A DNA stretch of 64,000 nucleotides, from the NCBI RefSeq assembly GCF_026420865.1, contig NZ_JAPCWC010000001.1, positions 186,001 through 250,000 of the forward strand, written 5' to 3'. Within the stretch, counting starts at the first letter, position 1; each line of letters begins with the position of its first letter. The position numbers and the translations under genes are program-made. The stretch comes from Novosphingobium clariflavum. Its GTDB lineage: Bacteria; Pseudomonadota; Alphaproteobacteria; Sphingomonadales; Sphingomonadaceae. Of this stretch, positions 1-9,308 are shown in pieces. The notes beneath the pieces were generated by a model that was given only the letters and a program-made list of their open reading frames with translations, did no database searches and had not been told where the DNA came from.

Positions 1-1009
1 TTTCGGCGAAGCGCGAATCCTGCGCTCGGAACACCTGCGTCATCGTGCCGTCGCGCGCGGTGCCGTTCATTTCGGTCCAGTGGTCGGGGTGGATGTGGCG
101 ATCCATGAAGCAGTCGACGAACAGCGCCTGCCCCACCGCTTGCGGATCGGCGTAGCGGCCATCGGCAAAGCGGGTGGTGGGGTGCCAGGGCCGGGCGAGC
201 GCCACCGCATGGTCGGGCACCCCGGCCTCGCGGGTCAGGCGCGAGCGGTAGAAGACGAGGCCGTGCGCCTGCGACAGCGGGGTCGAGGGGGCGGCGACAA
301 AGGACTGGAATTCGCCGGGCGTGTAGGGCGCTGCGCGCTTGCGGGTGCGCACTTCGCTGTCCTCGATCAGCAGCTGCCCATTGCCGAAGATGAAGTCGAC
401 ATTGCCGGCGATCAGGCTCTCGCGGATCAGCGCGCGGCCGCCATTGGCGAAGACCGTGTCCTGATAGCCGAGCAGCGCCACCCGATCGAGCCGGACGCGG
501 TCGCTCGCGATGTCGAGCAGCAGGGCGGCGGCCTGCGGGTTGGCGATCCTGGCCTCGGCGCCTTCGGGCAGGCGGTCGTTGGCGAGGTAGTCGTAGGTGT
601 TCTCGATGGTGAGGTCGCGCACCGCGATCTCGCGCGCGTTGATGGTGAGCGTGGCCGATCCCGGCGTGCCCCAGCCATTGCGGTGATAGGCCTTGGCGGT
701 CTGCGCGACGGCGCCGAAATGCACCCGCGTCACCCCGCGTCCGGCACCGACGAGGCGGATGCGGTCCCGCGTGATGACGGGCTTTTCGGCATAGTCGCCC
801 GCGGCCACGCGGATGGTGATCCAGCGCCCGCTGTCATCGCGCGCGGCGGCTTCGAGCGCGCTGCCGATCGAGGTGTAGCAGCGGGCCTTGCTGCCCTTGC
901 AATCCGGTTTCACGGCGAGTTCGGCGCTGGGCGGGGCCGCGATGGCAGGCTGGGCAGGCAGGGCGAGCATGCACGCCAGCGACAGGGCGATGAGGCGGGT
1001 GGCAATCAT
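1..1009 (-). CDS. Pectinesterase (carbohydrate esterase family 8), 3' end cut by window edge
   Basis: Pectin methylesterase, which removes methyl groups from homogalacturonan outside the cytoplasm. The visible 336 residues begin with a Sec signal peptide ending near AIAAP (about residue 25). They carry the three family signatures: GYQDT with Asp184, GNVDFIFGN with Asp205 (the two catalytic aspartates) and ARPW with Arg272, the usual LGRPW arginine. The rest is the repetitive right-handed beta-helix expected of the family. The ATG at 1009 overlaps the stop of the upstream esterase as ATGA, so the two are translationally coupled. The frame is still open at base 1; the C-terminus lies outside the window. 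It is the last visible gene of a sigma/FecR/receptor/esterase series, pointing to pectin use. Function is confident; natural substrate pattern is inferred. Confidence 0.9.
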   Translation of the reverse strand, partial: MIATRLIALSLACMLALPAQPAIAAPPSAELAVKPDCKGSKARCYTSIGSALEAAARDDSGRWITIRVAAGDYAEKPVITRDRIRLVGAGRGVTRVHFGAVAQTAKAYHRNGWGTPGSATLTINAREIAVRDLTIENTYDYLANDRLPEGAEARIANPQAAALLLDIASDRVRLDRVALLGYQDTVFANGGRALIRESLIAGNVDFIFGNGQLLIEDSEVRTRKRAAPYTPGEFQSFVAAPSTPLSQAHGLVFYRSRLTREAGVPDHAVALARPWHPTTRFADGRYADPQAVGQALFVDCFMDRHIHPDHWTEMNGTARDGTMTQVFRAQDSRFAE

Positions 1010-1971
1010 TTCCGGGCCTTTGCAGGGGTGAGGGGGCGCAGGAAGCCGTCGATCTGATCGGCAACGATGGGAAGCCAGGGGGCGAACAGCCAGAAGTCGT
1101 GCGGCGCACCGGTGAAGGCGAAGGCGTGGTGGGCGATGTGGTGCCGCTCGAGCGCGGCCAGGACCTTGTCCTTGCCGACCGTGAAGCGGGCGATGCCGCT
1201 GCCGACGATCAGCGTGGGGGGGGACTGCGGTCCCACATGGCTGGCGGCGCTGGCCTCCTGCCAGCGCTGCGGCATGGCTTCGAAGCGGCCGCCCAGCCAG
1301 CGGGCAAAGGGGGAAGCGTCGCCTGCTGCGTTCTCGAAACGGAGCGCCTCGGGATCGGCCATGTCGAGCACGCCGTCGAGGTCGACGAGGGCATTGGCAT
1401 GCACTTTGCCGAAAAGACCGGAAGGCCCCGCATACGCGAGCAGGGCGGCCATCTGACCGCCCGAAGAGGCGCCGCCGATGGCGATGTGGTCGTCGTCGAG
1501 GCCGAATTCGGCGGCATGGGTCTGGGTCCAGCGCAGCGCCTCGGCAATGTCTTCCATGCCGCCGGGGTAGGGCGCTTCGCCGGAGAGGCGGAACTCGGGC
1601 AGGAACACGGTATAGCCGCGCTGTGCCAGCAGGTTGGCGAGCGCGTAGAAATGCGTTTTCGAGCCGGAGCGCCAGGCGCCGCCGTGGACCAGCATGAGCC
1701 CTTGCCCGTTGGCCGCGGCCGGGCGGAACACGTCGAGATGGAGCGTTCGCGCGCCCACGGTCTTGTAGGGGCGGTCGAACAGCACCGATTGCCCCTCGCG
1801 CCAGGTCACGGCAGGCCAGGCGATGCCGGGAAACTGGTCGCGATACTGGGCGAAGCGCTGGTCCACGCTGTAGCTGTCGTCCACCTGGCGGGCCGAGGCG
1901 GGGAGCGCGGCAAGGCTCAGGGCAAGGCTCAGGGCAGGCGCCAGACCGGTGCGCAGCGTTCGGGTCATCAT
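1006..1971 (-). CDS. Secreted alpha/beta-hydrolase esterase (BD-FAE/acetyl esterase type)
   Basis: A 321-residue exported alpha/beta hydrolase, probably removing acyl groups from a plant polysaccharide. The signal peptide covers about residues 1-28. The oxyanion motif is HGGAW (His97-Gly-Gly), the nucleophile elbow is GASSG (Ser169) and the probable catalytic histidine is His291 in GAPHDF. The start at 1971 is preceded by GAAGGAGGC, a strong ribosome site, whereas longer in-frame versions have no signal peptide. It follows the receptor gene by 71 bp and overlaps the pectinesterase start by four bases. Acetyl or feruloyl pectin side groups are the natural guess from context; xylan esters are an alternative. 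Confidence 0.82.
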   Translation of the reverse strand: MMTRTLRTGLAPALSLALSLAALPASARQVDDSYSVDQRFAQYRDQFPGIAWPAVTWREGQSVLFDRPYKTVGARTLHLDVFRPAAANGQGLMLVHGGAWRSGSKTHFYALANLLAQRGYTVFLPEFRLSGEAPYPGGMEDIAEALRWTQTHAAEFGLDDDHIAIGGASSGGQMAALLAYAGPSGLFGKVHANALVDLDGVLDMADPEALRFENAAGDASPFARWLGGRFEAMPQRWQEASAASHVGPQSPPTLIVGSGIARFTVGKDKVLAALERHHIAHHAFAFTGAPHDFWLFAPWLPIVADQIDGFLRPLTPAKARK

Positions 1972-2042
1972 GCCTCCTTCGATACGACAAGGAGGCCGCC
2001 ATCCGGGGGAGGATGGCGGCCCAGGGAGCAACGGTTGCCGCC

Positions 2043-5000
2043 TCAGAACTGGTAGCGGGCGCCCACGAACCACTGCGCGCCGGTGCGGGAGAACTCGCGC
2101 ACGAGGTACTGCGTGCCGTCGCCGGTGCCGTAGATCCGCTCGCGCTCGTTGGTGATGTTGATGCCCTGGATGTTGAAGCTGAGCCGCTCGGTCAGGTTGT
2201 AGTAGGCCGAGAGATCCACTTGCGTCGGGCCGTACTTGCGTTCCTGCACGTGTCCGTTGCCGCCCGGCTCGCTGAGCAGGTAGTCGTCGCGCTTGTTGAC
2301 CGAGACGCGCAGGCCCATCGTGCCGGTGTCGAAATAGCCCGTGAAGTTGTACGAATTGGGCGAAAGCCCGGTGGAATCGTGTGCCTTCACGTGGGTGTAG
2401 TTCGACGCGATGCCGAAGTTGGAGAAGACCCCCGGCAGGAACGTGAAGGGCAGGTTGAGCGTCACCTCGACGCCTTTCACCTTGTCGCCGTCCGACGAAT
2501 TGACCGCCTTGTAGAAGGTGTAGGGCACCGAGGCGGGATCGGCATTGTAGGAGGCGTCGTAGCGCGGATCGGCGTAGATCGCCGCCCAGTATTCCTGCGG
2601 CACCATCTGCTCGACCACCGAGGTCTTGAGCGAGCGGATGATGTTCTTCTGGAACAGCCCCACGGCAAAGAGGCCGCTCTTCGAGAAGTACCATTCGAGG
2701 CCGAGGTCGAAATCGTCCGACAGGTAGGGCTTGAGGTCCGGACTGCCGAGGTTGCTGACCGTGCGGGTGGTATATTCGAAGACCGGGCTGGCGATGTTGA
2801 GCGAGGCGAGGCCGGGGCGCGTCATCGAGCGGGCATAGGCGAAGCGGGCAACCACTTGCGGGGTCACGTTGAGCGCGGCGTTGAACGAGGGCAGCAGATT
2901 GTCGTAGTGGCGCTTCACCTCCACCGGCGATCCGGCGATGACCGCGCTCGATTCCACGTCGGTGCGCACGTAGCGAAGGCCCGCATCGAGGCGCAGGATC
3001 ATCGTGCCGATGTCCATGTCGCCCATGACCTCGCCGTAGCCGCCGGTGGTCTTCTCGACGACTTTCCAGCCTGCTGCGACATTGGCGGTGTAGCCGTCGT
3101 CGAACATGCCCGAGCCGGCGATGGCGTCAAAGTCCACCACCGCGAAAGTCGGCAATCCGCCCGAAACCACGCCGTCGCCGAAGTGGCTGATCGGGAAGGC
3201 GGTCATGTAGTCCTGCGGCGCGAAGCTGGGCAGCGCGCCCTGCGCCTCGGAATAGCGCACCATGCGGCGGCTGTAGGCAAGGCCGGCAAGCGCGGTGAAG
3301 CGGCTCTGCTGGAACCTGGCATTGCCCTTGGCGGTGAAATTGTCCTTCACCACCTTGTTGAGCCGGTTGGCGGCGGTCAGCGCGTTGACGTAGTTGTCGG
3401 GGTCGTTGGGATCGTAGTCTCCGTAGTCGACCACGGCGACGTCGCGGCTGCCGGTATAGTCGTAGGCATAGTAGTGCGGCACCGAGCGGGCGTAGAAGCG
3501 CAGTTCGCTGCGGTCAGCGCTGTCGCGCGCCTTGCCGATCATGCCGTCGAAGGTCAGGCTGGTGCTGGCCTCGTATTCGCCCGAGAGCACGAACTGGCTG
3601 AACTTCGAGGTCGAGGTCTGGTGGCGGCTTTCATACCACGAGGTGACGTCGTCGAAGGCGGCGGCGACCAGTTGCTTGCCGTCCGGCGCGACGGTGAAGG
3701 ACAGCGGGGTCTGGCCGACATAGTTGCCCGCCGGGCCATGCGTGAGCAGCCACTCCATCGAGTTGTAGCTGTAACGGTCGTTGTCGAGCTGCGAATAGAG
3801 CGCGTCGAACGTCAGCTTCAGCCCGTCGAGCGGGCGCGCCTGGATCGAGCCAGAAAGACCGAGGCGCTTCTGGTCGTTGCCGAAGAAGTCCGCGCGCGGC
3901 AGGCGCGGGGCCCAGAGGCAGTCGAGGCTGTCGGCGGCGCCGCAGTTCTCGGGGGTGCCGGTGACCTCGGGGTCGGTATCGGCCCAGCTGTCGCCGTTGA
4001 CGAAGGGCGAGGTCCAGCGGACGCTGGAAAAGCCTTCCTGATAGACGGTGCGCTTGGAATAGGCGGCGGAAAACAGCACGCCGATGGTGTCGTCCGCGAA
4101 AGTGTCGGAGACCATGACCGTGGCGCGCGGATCGATCTTGCGCGAGACGGTGTTGTAGCCGCCCTGGCCCGAGGCGACGACGTGGAAGCCGGGATGGTCG
4201 AAGGGCTTGGCCGAATAGAGGTCCACGGTGCCGGCGATGCCGCCTTCCTCGATCGAGGCGCGCTGGGTCTTCTGCACGTCGATGCGGTTGAACAGTTCGG
4301 AGGCGAAGACGTGGAAGTCGAAGGCGCGCCCTGCGTTGAGCGTGAAGCCGCCGGAATCGAGGCCGTCGCTGCTGGCGGGCACTTCCATGCCGTTGAGCGT
4401 GGTGCGGGTGAAGTCGGGCGAGAAGCCGCGCAGCGTGATGTTGCGCCCTTCGCCGCCCTCGCGCGAGATGGTGACGCCGGGCAGGCGCTGGATCGATTCC
4501 GACAGGTTGAGGTCGGGCATCTTGGCCATGTCCTCGGCCATGATGCTTTCGACCACGTTGATCGACTGGCGCTTGACGTCCTGCGCGCGGATCAGACTGC
4601 CGCGAAAGCCGGTGACGATGATGTCCTCGCTGGTGATCGGCGCTTCGGGATCCGCAGATGCCGGTTCCGCCGCCGCGACCGGCTGGGGCGCAGGGGCGGG
4701 AGCGGCCGCCAGCGCCACCGGAACGGTGACAGCCGCCGCGCGGGTCGGGCTGGCGGGCGCGCGCCCATTGCCATTGGCGCTGCCGACAACCGCGTAAGAG
4801 GCCGGGCCGGTGCGCCGCGCGGCCAGTCCGGTGCCGGCCAGCAGCCGCGCCAATGCCTGGTCGACGCTCATTTCGCCGCGCACCGCATTGGTGCGCACGT
4901 CGCGCGTCAGCCGCCGTGCGGCGATGATCTGGATGTCCCCCTGGCGGCCCAGTTGGGTGATTGCCGTCTCGGCGCTCTGGGCATCGATGGCGAATTCGCG

Positions 5001-5090
5001 GGTCTGGGCTGCTGCCTGTACCGGAGAGGCCACGGCGCAGACGATGGCCGCAGTCGAGAACAGTGCATGGCGCACCTTGTTGTTATGCAT
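2043..5090 (-). CDS. TonB-dependent receptor with STN domain (Caulobacter type)
   Basis: Outer-membrane transporter of 1015 residues. A signal peptide is followed by an STN domain (about residues 30-100), which in this class contacts a periplasmic FecR-like protein. A Pro/Ala-rich linker leads to a plug starting near EDIIVTGFRGSL, then a long beta-barrel ending in Phe (ARYQF), the expected assembly signal. The ATG at 5090 (MHNNKV) is chosen because it leads directly into the signal peptide; an ATG five codons earlier is possible. FecR and an ECF sigma lie directly upstream, an esterase and pectinesterase downstream, so the ligand is probably a pectin oligosaccharide. That substrate is inferred from neighbours only. 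Confidence 0.9.
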   Translation of the reverse strand: MHNNKVRHALFSTAAIVCAVASPVQAAAQTREFAIDAQSAETAITQLGRQGDIQIIAARRLTRDVRTNAVRGEMSVDQALARLLAGTGLAARRTGPASYAVVGSANGNGRAPASPTRAAAVTVPVALAAAPAPAPQPVAAAEPASADPEAPITSEDIIVTGFRGSLIRAQDVKRQSINVVESIMAEDMAKMPDLNLSESIQRLPGVTISREGGEGRNITLRGFSPDFTRTTLNGMEVPASSDGLDSGGFTLNAGRAFDFHVFASELFNRIDVQKTQRASIEEGGIAGTVDLYSAKPFDHPGFHVVASGQGGYNTVSRKIDPRATVMVSDTFADDTIGVLFSAAYSKRTVYQEGFSSVRWTSPFVNGDSWADTDPEVTGTPENCGAADSLDCLWAPRLPRADFFGNDQKRLGLSGSIQARPLDGLKLTFDALYSQLDNDRYSYNSMEWLLTHGPAGNYVGQTPLSFTVAPDGKQLVAAAFDDVTSWYESRHQTSTSKFSQFVLSGEYEASTSLTFDGMIGKARDSADRSELRFYARSVPHYYAYDYTGSRDVAVVDYGDYDPNDPDNYVNALTAANRLNKVVKDNFTAKGNARFQQSRFTALAGLAYSRRMVRYSEAQGALPSFAPQDYMTAFPISHFGDGVVSGGLPTFAVVDFDAIAGSGMFDDGYTANVAAGWKVVEKTTGGYGEVMGDMDIGTMILRLDAGLRYVRTDVESSAVIAGSPVEVKRHYDNLLPSFNAALNVTPQVVARFAYARSMTRPGLASLNIASPVFEYTTRTVSNLGSPDLKPYLSDDFDLGLEWYFSKSGLFAVGLFQKNIIRSLKTSVVEQMVPQEYWAAIYADPRYDASYNADPASVPYTFYKAVNSSDGDKVKGVEVTLNLPFTFLPGVFSNFGIASNYTHVKAHDSTGLSPNSYNFTGYFDTGTMGLRVSVNKRDDYLLSEPGGNGHVQERKYGPTQVDLSAYYNLTERLSFNIQGINITNERERIYGTGDGTQYLVREFSRTGAQWFVGARYQF

Positions 5091-5148
5091 TATTATCCGC
5101 CCCAAAAATTGATTTTGCGGACTTCTTCGAGCCCGTACTATTCAAGAG

Positions 5149-6156
5149 TCACTCCGCCGAAAAATCCTTCCCGGAAAATGCATTTTCTTCGGCGGTATCG
5201 AGAGAAATACGGATGACCTCGGGATTGCTGGTGTCCAGCGCCACGCCAAGGCTGGCTTTCACCGCCTCGGCAAAACCTTCCGGGTCGTTGATGCGGAACA
5301 GCCCATCGAACTGCTCGCGCGCGACGCGCGGGTCGGCGATGACGATCTGGCGGGGGTTGTAGCGGTTGAACTCGTTGGCGGCTTCGTAGAGCGTGCGCCC
5401 ACCAAGATCGATCATGCCGCCGCGCCAGGCCAGCGAGCGGTCCACCGAAGTGGGCATGCCTGCCTCGTAATCGATCACCGCATGGGCGCTCAGCGTGGCG
5501 CGGTCTCCGGCTTCGAGGCGCAAGTGCAGGTCCGGCCCGCCTGCGGGCGCGGTGCTCCAGGTCTCGACAACGCCTTCGGTGACCAGCACTTCCACGCCGG
5601 TTTCGCGCCGGCGCACCGAAAAGGCGGTGCCGACCGCGCGCACCCGGACGTCGCCCGCCGCCACCACGAAGGGGCGCTTTGCGTCCTTGGCCACTTCGAA
5701 CCAGGCCTCGCCCTGTGCAAGTTCGATCTCGCGGCTGCGCGGGGCCATGGTGACCGCCAGCTCGCTGCCCGAATTCATCGTCATCACCGAACCGTCGGGC
5801 AGCGGCAGGCGGCGGATCTCGCCGAGTTTCGTTTCGTAGACGGAAGGTCCGCCGCGCCAGTGCAGGCCGGTCATGACGAGCGCCGCCGAAGCCGCGATCC
5901 CGCCCAGCAGCCCGCGCCGCGCGAAGCGGGCGGGCTTGGCGGGCGCCGCTTCGCCGTTGTCGTGCATGAGCGGAACGCCTGCTTCGGCGGGTGCGGCAGA
6001 CAGCGCGTACCACTGTGCCTGCACCTGCAGCAGCAGCCCCTGCCGCAGCGGATCCTCGGCCAGCCAGGCCTGCAGTTCGGCTTCGTCCGCCTCGCTCCAT
6101 GCCTCGCCGTCCATGCGCGCGACAAAGGCAGCGGCGCGGTCATCGGCGCCGGTCAT
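5149..6156 (-). CDS. FecR-family anti-sigma/signal transducer
   Basis: Inner-membrane regulator of 335 residues that relays ligand occupancy of an STN-type receptor to its partner sigma factor. The cytoplasmic N-terminal FecR_N region (about residues 8-45, with WLAEDP) is followed by one membrane segment near residues 80-98, a FecR core with the conserved LPDGSVMTMNSGSEL stretch, and a C-terminal DUF4974-like domain. The start at 6156 has CGGGAGG upstream and overlaps the sigma stop as ATGA. It is 58 bp upstream of the receptor it presumably senses. Family assignment is firm; partner pairing is inferred from position. Confidence 0.9.
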   Translation of the reverse strand: MTGADDRAAAFVARMDGEAWSEADEAELQAWLAEDPLRQGLLLQVQAQWYALSAAPAEAGVPLMHDNGEAAPAKPARFARRGLLGGIAASAALVMTGLHWRGGPSVYETKLGEIRRLPLPDGSVMTMNSGSELAVTMAPRSREIELAQGEAWFEVAKDAKRPFVVAAGDVRVRAVGTAFSVRRRETGVEVLVTEGVVETWSTAPAGGPDLHLRLEAGDRATLSAHAVIDYEAGMPTSVDRSLAWRGGMIDLGGRTLYEAANEFNRYNPRQIVIADPRVAREQFDGLFRINDPEGFAEAVKASLGVALDTSNPEVIRISLDTAEENAFSGKDFSAE

Positions 6157-6758
6157 CGTCGGGCCTCCCGGCGCGGGCCATCCGTGAGGCGCTGTTCGTT
6201 CTCGGCCTCGCAGGCAGCGAAGGCGGCACGGATCGCGCGCACGCCGTTCCACACCTGCTTTTCCACCGCCTTCTCGGTCATGCCGAGGTGGGCGGCGATT
6301 TCCTTCTGCGACCAGCCCTCGATCTTGCGCAGTTCCACCACCCGGCGGCAGCGTTCGGGCAGGCGGGCGATGATGCCGAGCACACGCTCGTAGCTCATGC
6401 GGCTGGCGGCCTGCTCCTCCGGCGTGGGGGCATCCTCGTCATACCAGTTCTCGATCTCGCTGAAGGCTTCCAGCACCACGACCTGCTGGCGCTTCATGCG
6501 CCGCAGCAGGAGGTTGCGGGCGATCGCGAAGATGTAGGAGAGCGGCCGGTCGATGTGCTCGACCGAGGGCAGCATGGCTATGCGGCAATAGGCTTCCTGC
6601 ATCACCTCGTCGATATCCTCCGGCGAGAGGCGCGAACGGGCCAGCCAGCGCCGGACCCGCGCCTCGTGGGGCACGATCTCGCGCGCGGTCCAGATCGCGA
6701 TCCGGCGCCTGCGCGCGAGTTCCTGTTGTGCCTCCCCTGGCGTATCGCCCTCCCTCAC
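6153..6758 (-). CDS. ECF sigma factor, FecI type
   Basis: RNA polymerase sigma factor of the extracytoplasmic-function class, 201 residues. Region 2 includes SPEDIDEVMQEAYCRIA and the conserved FAIARNLLLRR. Region 4 has LPERCRRVVELRKIEGWSQ followed by a helix-turn-helix (KEIAAHLGMTEKAVEKQV). Translation appears to start at a GTG. It heads a unit with FecR, an STN receptor, an esterase and a pectinesterase. By analogy with FecI it should activate the receptor when the ligand is bound. No convincing target promoter was recognised upstream of 5090. Confidence 0.9.
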   Translation of the reverse strand: MREGDTPGEAQQELARRRRIAIWTAREIVPHEARVRRWLARSRLSPEDIDEVMQEAYCRIAMLPSVEHIDRPLSYIFAIARNLLLRRMKRQQVVVLEAFSEIENWYDEDAPTPEEQAASRMSYERVLGIIARLPERCRRVVELRKIEGWSQKEIAAHLGMTEKAVEKQVWNGVRAIRAAFAACEAENEQRLTDGPRREARR

Positions 6759-6859
6759 ATGCCGGGTTCAATTCCCGTTGTGCCACGTAAGAGACCGGGG
6801 GCGAGGATTTCCTTCCCGGAATGCGCAAATATTTTTCGAGATGATGGAAACGGGCGCTT

Positions 6860-8575
6860 TTACGCGACCTTGAAAGTGCTCGCCTGCGCGGCCAGGCGGT
6901 CGACTTCGGAGGTCAGGCTGCGCGCGGCGGCCGAGGTCTGTTCCACCATCGCGGCGTTCTGCTGGGTGGCGAGGTTCATCGCGCCGATCGCGGTGGTGAT
7001 CTCGCTGACCGTTTCCGAGGCGGCGGCATTGTCGCCGGCGACGCCGCCGAGCAGGGCATGGACCTGTCCCATGTCCTGGGCGATGCCGGTGAAGGCCTCG
7101 TCCACCTGCTCCACCGCCCCCACTGCCGTCAGGATGCCGGTGCGGGTGAGGGTGAGCTGCTCGCGGGCGCTGCGGGCTTCTTCCTCCGAACGGATCGCCA
7201 GCGCCGAGACGAGATCGGCGACAACCGCGAAGCCGCGTCCGGCATCGCCGGCCTGCCCGGCCTCGACCGCCGCGTTCATCGCCAGCGCGCGGGTCTGGAA
7301 GGCGATCTTGTCGAGCCCTTCGATCACGTTGTCGATGTCGCGGGTGCTGTCGGCCACCTGGCGCATGGCGTCGACGGCGCGGGCGGCAATCGTGCGGCCT
7401 TCGTCGACGGTGGTCATGGCCTGGTCGGCGCGGGCGACGGTCGCCGTGGCCGAAGCGGTGCCGGTGCGCAGGCGCTGGTCGATCTCGACGAGTGCGGCCG
7501 AGCTCTGTTCGAGGTTGGCCGCATTGGCTTCGGTGCGGCGGGCCAGGTCTTCGGAGGCCTGGGCGATTTCGGACGAACCGCCGCGGATCGCATGGGTGCT
7601 GGCGGCGGTTGCGCCGATCAGTTCGCGCAGGCCCGACAGCGCCGAATTGTAGTTGAGGCGCAGTTCCTCGTAGGAACCGGGGAAGGCGCGTTCGATCGCG
7701 GCGGTGAGATCGCCCGAGGAGAGCTGTTCGAGCCGCGCGGCGAGCGTCTCGACGACTTCACGCTGCTGGTGGTCGGCTTCTTCCTTGGTGATCGCCGCAT
7801 CTCGGAACACCAGCAGGGCGCGGGCGATGTCGCCGATCTCGTCGGGGCGCGCGGTGTCGGCGATCTCGATGTGGTTCTGCCCGCGCGAGAGGCTGGCCAT
7901 CGTCTCGGTGGCCGACTGCAGCGGCTGGAACAGGCGCTTGGCCGCGCGCATGCAGACCGCGGCGCAAAGCGCGGTGAGCACCAGCGCGATGATCAGGATC
8001 TGCCAGCCCAGCCGCGTCACTTGCGCATAGAAGCTGTCCTTGGGCACGCCGACGTAGAGGATGCCGATGACCTGGCCGCTGGCATCGCGGATCGGGTCAT
8101 AGGCGGCAAAATAGGGCTTGTTGAGGATGCGGGTCTCGCCCCGGTAGGGCTGTCCCTTGCCCAGCACGGCGTCGCGCGCGGGGCCGGGATCGAGACTGGT
8201 GCCGACGGCGCGGGTGCCGTCGTCCTTCTTGATGTTGGTGGCAACGCGGGTGTCGCCGTTGAAGATCGTGGCATTGCCGCCGACCAGCGCCTTGATCCGG
8301 TCTACCGCGGCATCGTCGCCGTCGAGGCGGGTATTGCCGACGTAGAGCACGCCGTCGCGCAGGCCATAGCCCTTGCCCTGCGTCTCCAGCACGCTCCAGG
8401 CGACGCGCATGTTGGTGTCGAGTTGGGTCGCACCCTGTTCACGGGCCGAGCTCATCAGCATCACGCGGGTGCTGATGAACAGGGTGCCGGCCAGCAGGGC
8501 CAGCGCGCTGACGGTCATCAGCGTGACTTTGGTGGAAAGGTGCTGTCGGGCAAGGAAGGCACGCAAGGAGGTCAT
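6860..8575 (-). CDS. Methyl-accepting chemotaxis protein with periplasmic Cache-like sensor
   Basis: Chemoreceptor of 571 residues. Two membrane helices (about residues 16-35 and 183-205) flank a periplasmic sensor resembling single Cache domains (segments such as LDPGPARDAVLGKGQPYRG and GQVIGILYVGVPKDS). A HAMP domain follows, a second HAMP-like stretch (LEQLSSGDLTAAIERAF), then a cytoplasmic signalling helix pair. The hairpin tip reads FQTRALAMNAAVEAGQAGDA, which departs from the usual FQTNLLALNAAVEAARAGEA. I believe this is a variant common in sphingomonads. The ATG at 8575 was chosen because it immediately precedes the first membrane helix; its ribosome site is weak. No other chemotaxis genes adjoin it and its ligand is unknown. 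Confidence 0.9.
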   Translation of the reverse strand: MTSLRAFLARQHLSTKVTLMTVSALALLAGTLFISTRVMLMSSAREQGATQLDTNMRVAWSVLETQGKGYGLRDGVLYVGNTRLDGDDAAVDRIKALVGGNATIFNGDTRVATNIKKDDGTRAVGTSLDPGPARDAVLGKGQPYRGETRILNKPYFAAYDPIRDASGQVIGILYVGVPKDSFYAQVTRLGWQILIIALVLTALCAAVCMRAAKRLFQPLQSATETMASLSRGQNHIEIADTARPDEIGDIARALLVFRDAAITKEEADHQQREVVETLAARLEQLSSGDLTAAIERAFPGSYEELRLNYNSALSGLRELIGATAASTHAIRGGSSEIAQASEDLARRTEANAANLEQSSAALVEIDQRLRTGTASATATVARADQAMTTVDEGRTIAARAVDAMRQVADSTRDIDNVIEGLDKIAFQTRALAMNAAVEAGQAGDAGRGFAVVADLVSALAIRSEEEARSAREQLTLTRTGILTAVGAVEQVDEAFTGIAQDMGQVHALLGGVAGDNAAASETVSEITTAIGAMNLATQQNAAMVEQTSAAARSLTSEVDRLAAQASTFKVA

Positions 8576-9308
8576 GGTTGTGCAGATCCAGAGGTAGCGG
8601 GCTGGACGAGGCCGCTGATGGTGGGGCCGTGGGAGGCTATGCAAACGTTATAGGCGGCGGGTGGGTGGTATGGTCGGCAAACACAGCAAATTCCGACCTT
8701 TGCGCGCGGTCCGGACACGGTGGTCTGGCCCGGAAAGGGCGGTGTTGTTGCCGGTGTTCGTGCATTATCCCCCTGTATTGGTATACTTTTCCGGGGTGAG
8801 CCGCGGTTCCGGTCCGGGCCTTGTTGCTGCTGCGTAATTTTTTCCGTCATGCGGCTTCGGGCACGGCCTCGCGGCGAGCCGTGCGTGCACAGTGATGCGA
8901 CCGCGTGTGTCACCCCGCAGGCACCGTGTTCACGCCGCTCTGCCAGGGCGGTCCCGCCTCGATCATCGTCTGCACGCACTTGCGCCGCCTTAGCGCAGTT
9001 TCCGATCCGATCGCGTCGGATAAGCTGCTCTAAGATGTTGGTTTTACGCATTTTCAGAGTCATCAGGTGAGTCCACCTGATTGGAAAACGCTCTAAACAT
9101 GTCGTGCAGCGCGGGATCGTCCTGCCCCGGCTGCTGCACGGCTCGTCCATCACTGTCCCCATCCATGCGATTATCCGTCTAGAGGCGCCCGGACCCGCTA
9201 GATGCCGCTTCTCGGCGTCGCTTCAGATCCATGGTCGAACATCGGCCTCATCCGCCATGTGCCGGGTGCGCCATTTCGCGCCCGCTTTCGGCGGGAACGG
9301 AGAAAAAC
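8576..9308. other. Intergenic region between chemoreceptor and ProP-like gene
   Basis: This 733-base gap holds no gene I can support. Its right half contains the 106-base repeat at 8991-9096. Near 8777-8790 is ATTGGTATACTTTT, which resembles half of the GGTATAC-centred operators of GntR-family uronate regulators; nothing else supports that reading. A ribosome site (GGAG) precedes the ATG at 9309. The open frames here lack protein-like composition. Confidence 0.6.
8991..9096. repeat. 106-bp two-hairpin intergenic repeat, copy A
   Basis: It aligns without gaps to 18977-19082, with about 18 mismatches in 106 positions by my count (about 83 percent). The left half forms a hairpin around ATCCGA-TCGCG-TCGGAT (9005-9021). 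The right half forms one around TCAGGTG-AGTC-CACCTGA (9063-9080), enclosed by an imperfect stem that ends in CGCTCTAA. The left end reads TAGCGCAG where copy B has TAGAGCAG. There is no coding potential. It looks like a non-autonomous, REP- or MITE-like intergenic element. Confidence 0.8.

Noticed and set aside
2013..5216. A 1067-codon plus-strand open frame opposite the STN receptor
   Set aside because: Its composition is Arg/Gly/Val-rich without motifs, while the opposite strand has a full receptor. In high-GC DNA, antisense frames stay open by codon bias.
8777..8790. ATTGGTATACTTTT as a second uronate-type operator
   Set aside because: Only one half matches and the neighbouring genes (chemoreceptor, ProP-like carrier) give no functional support.
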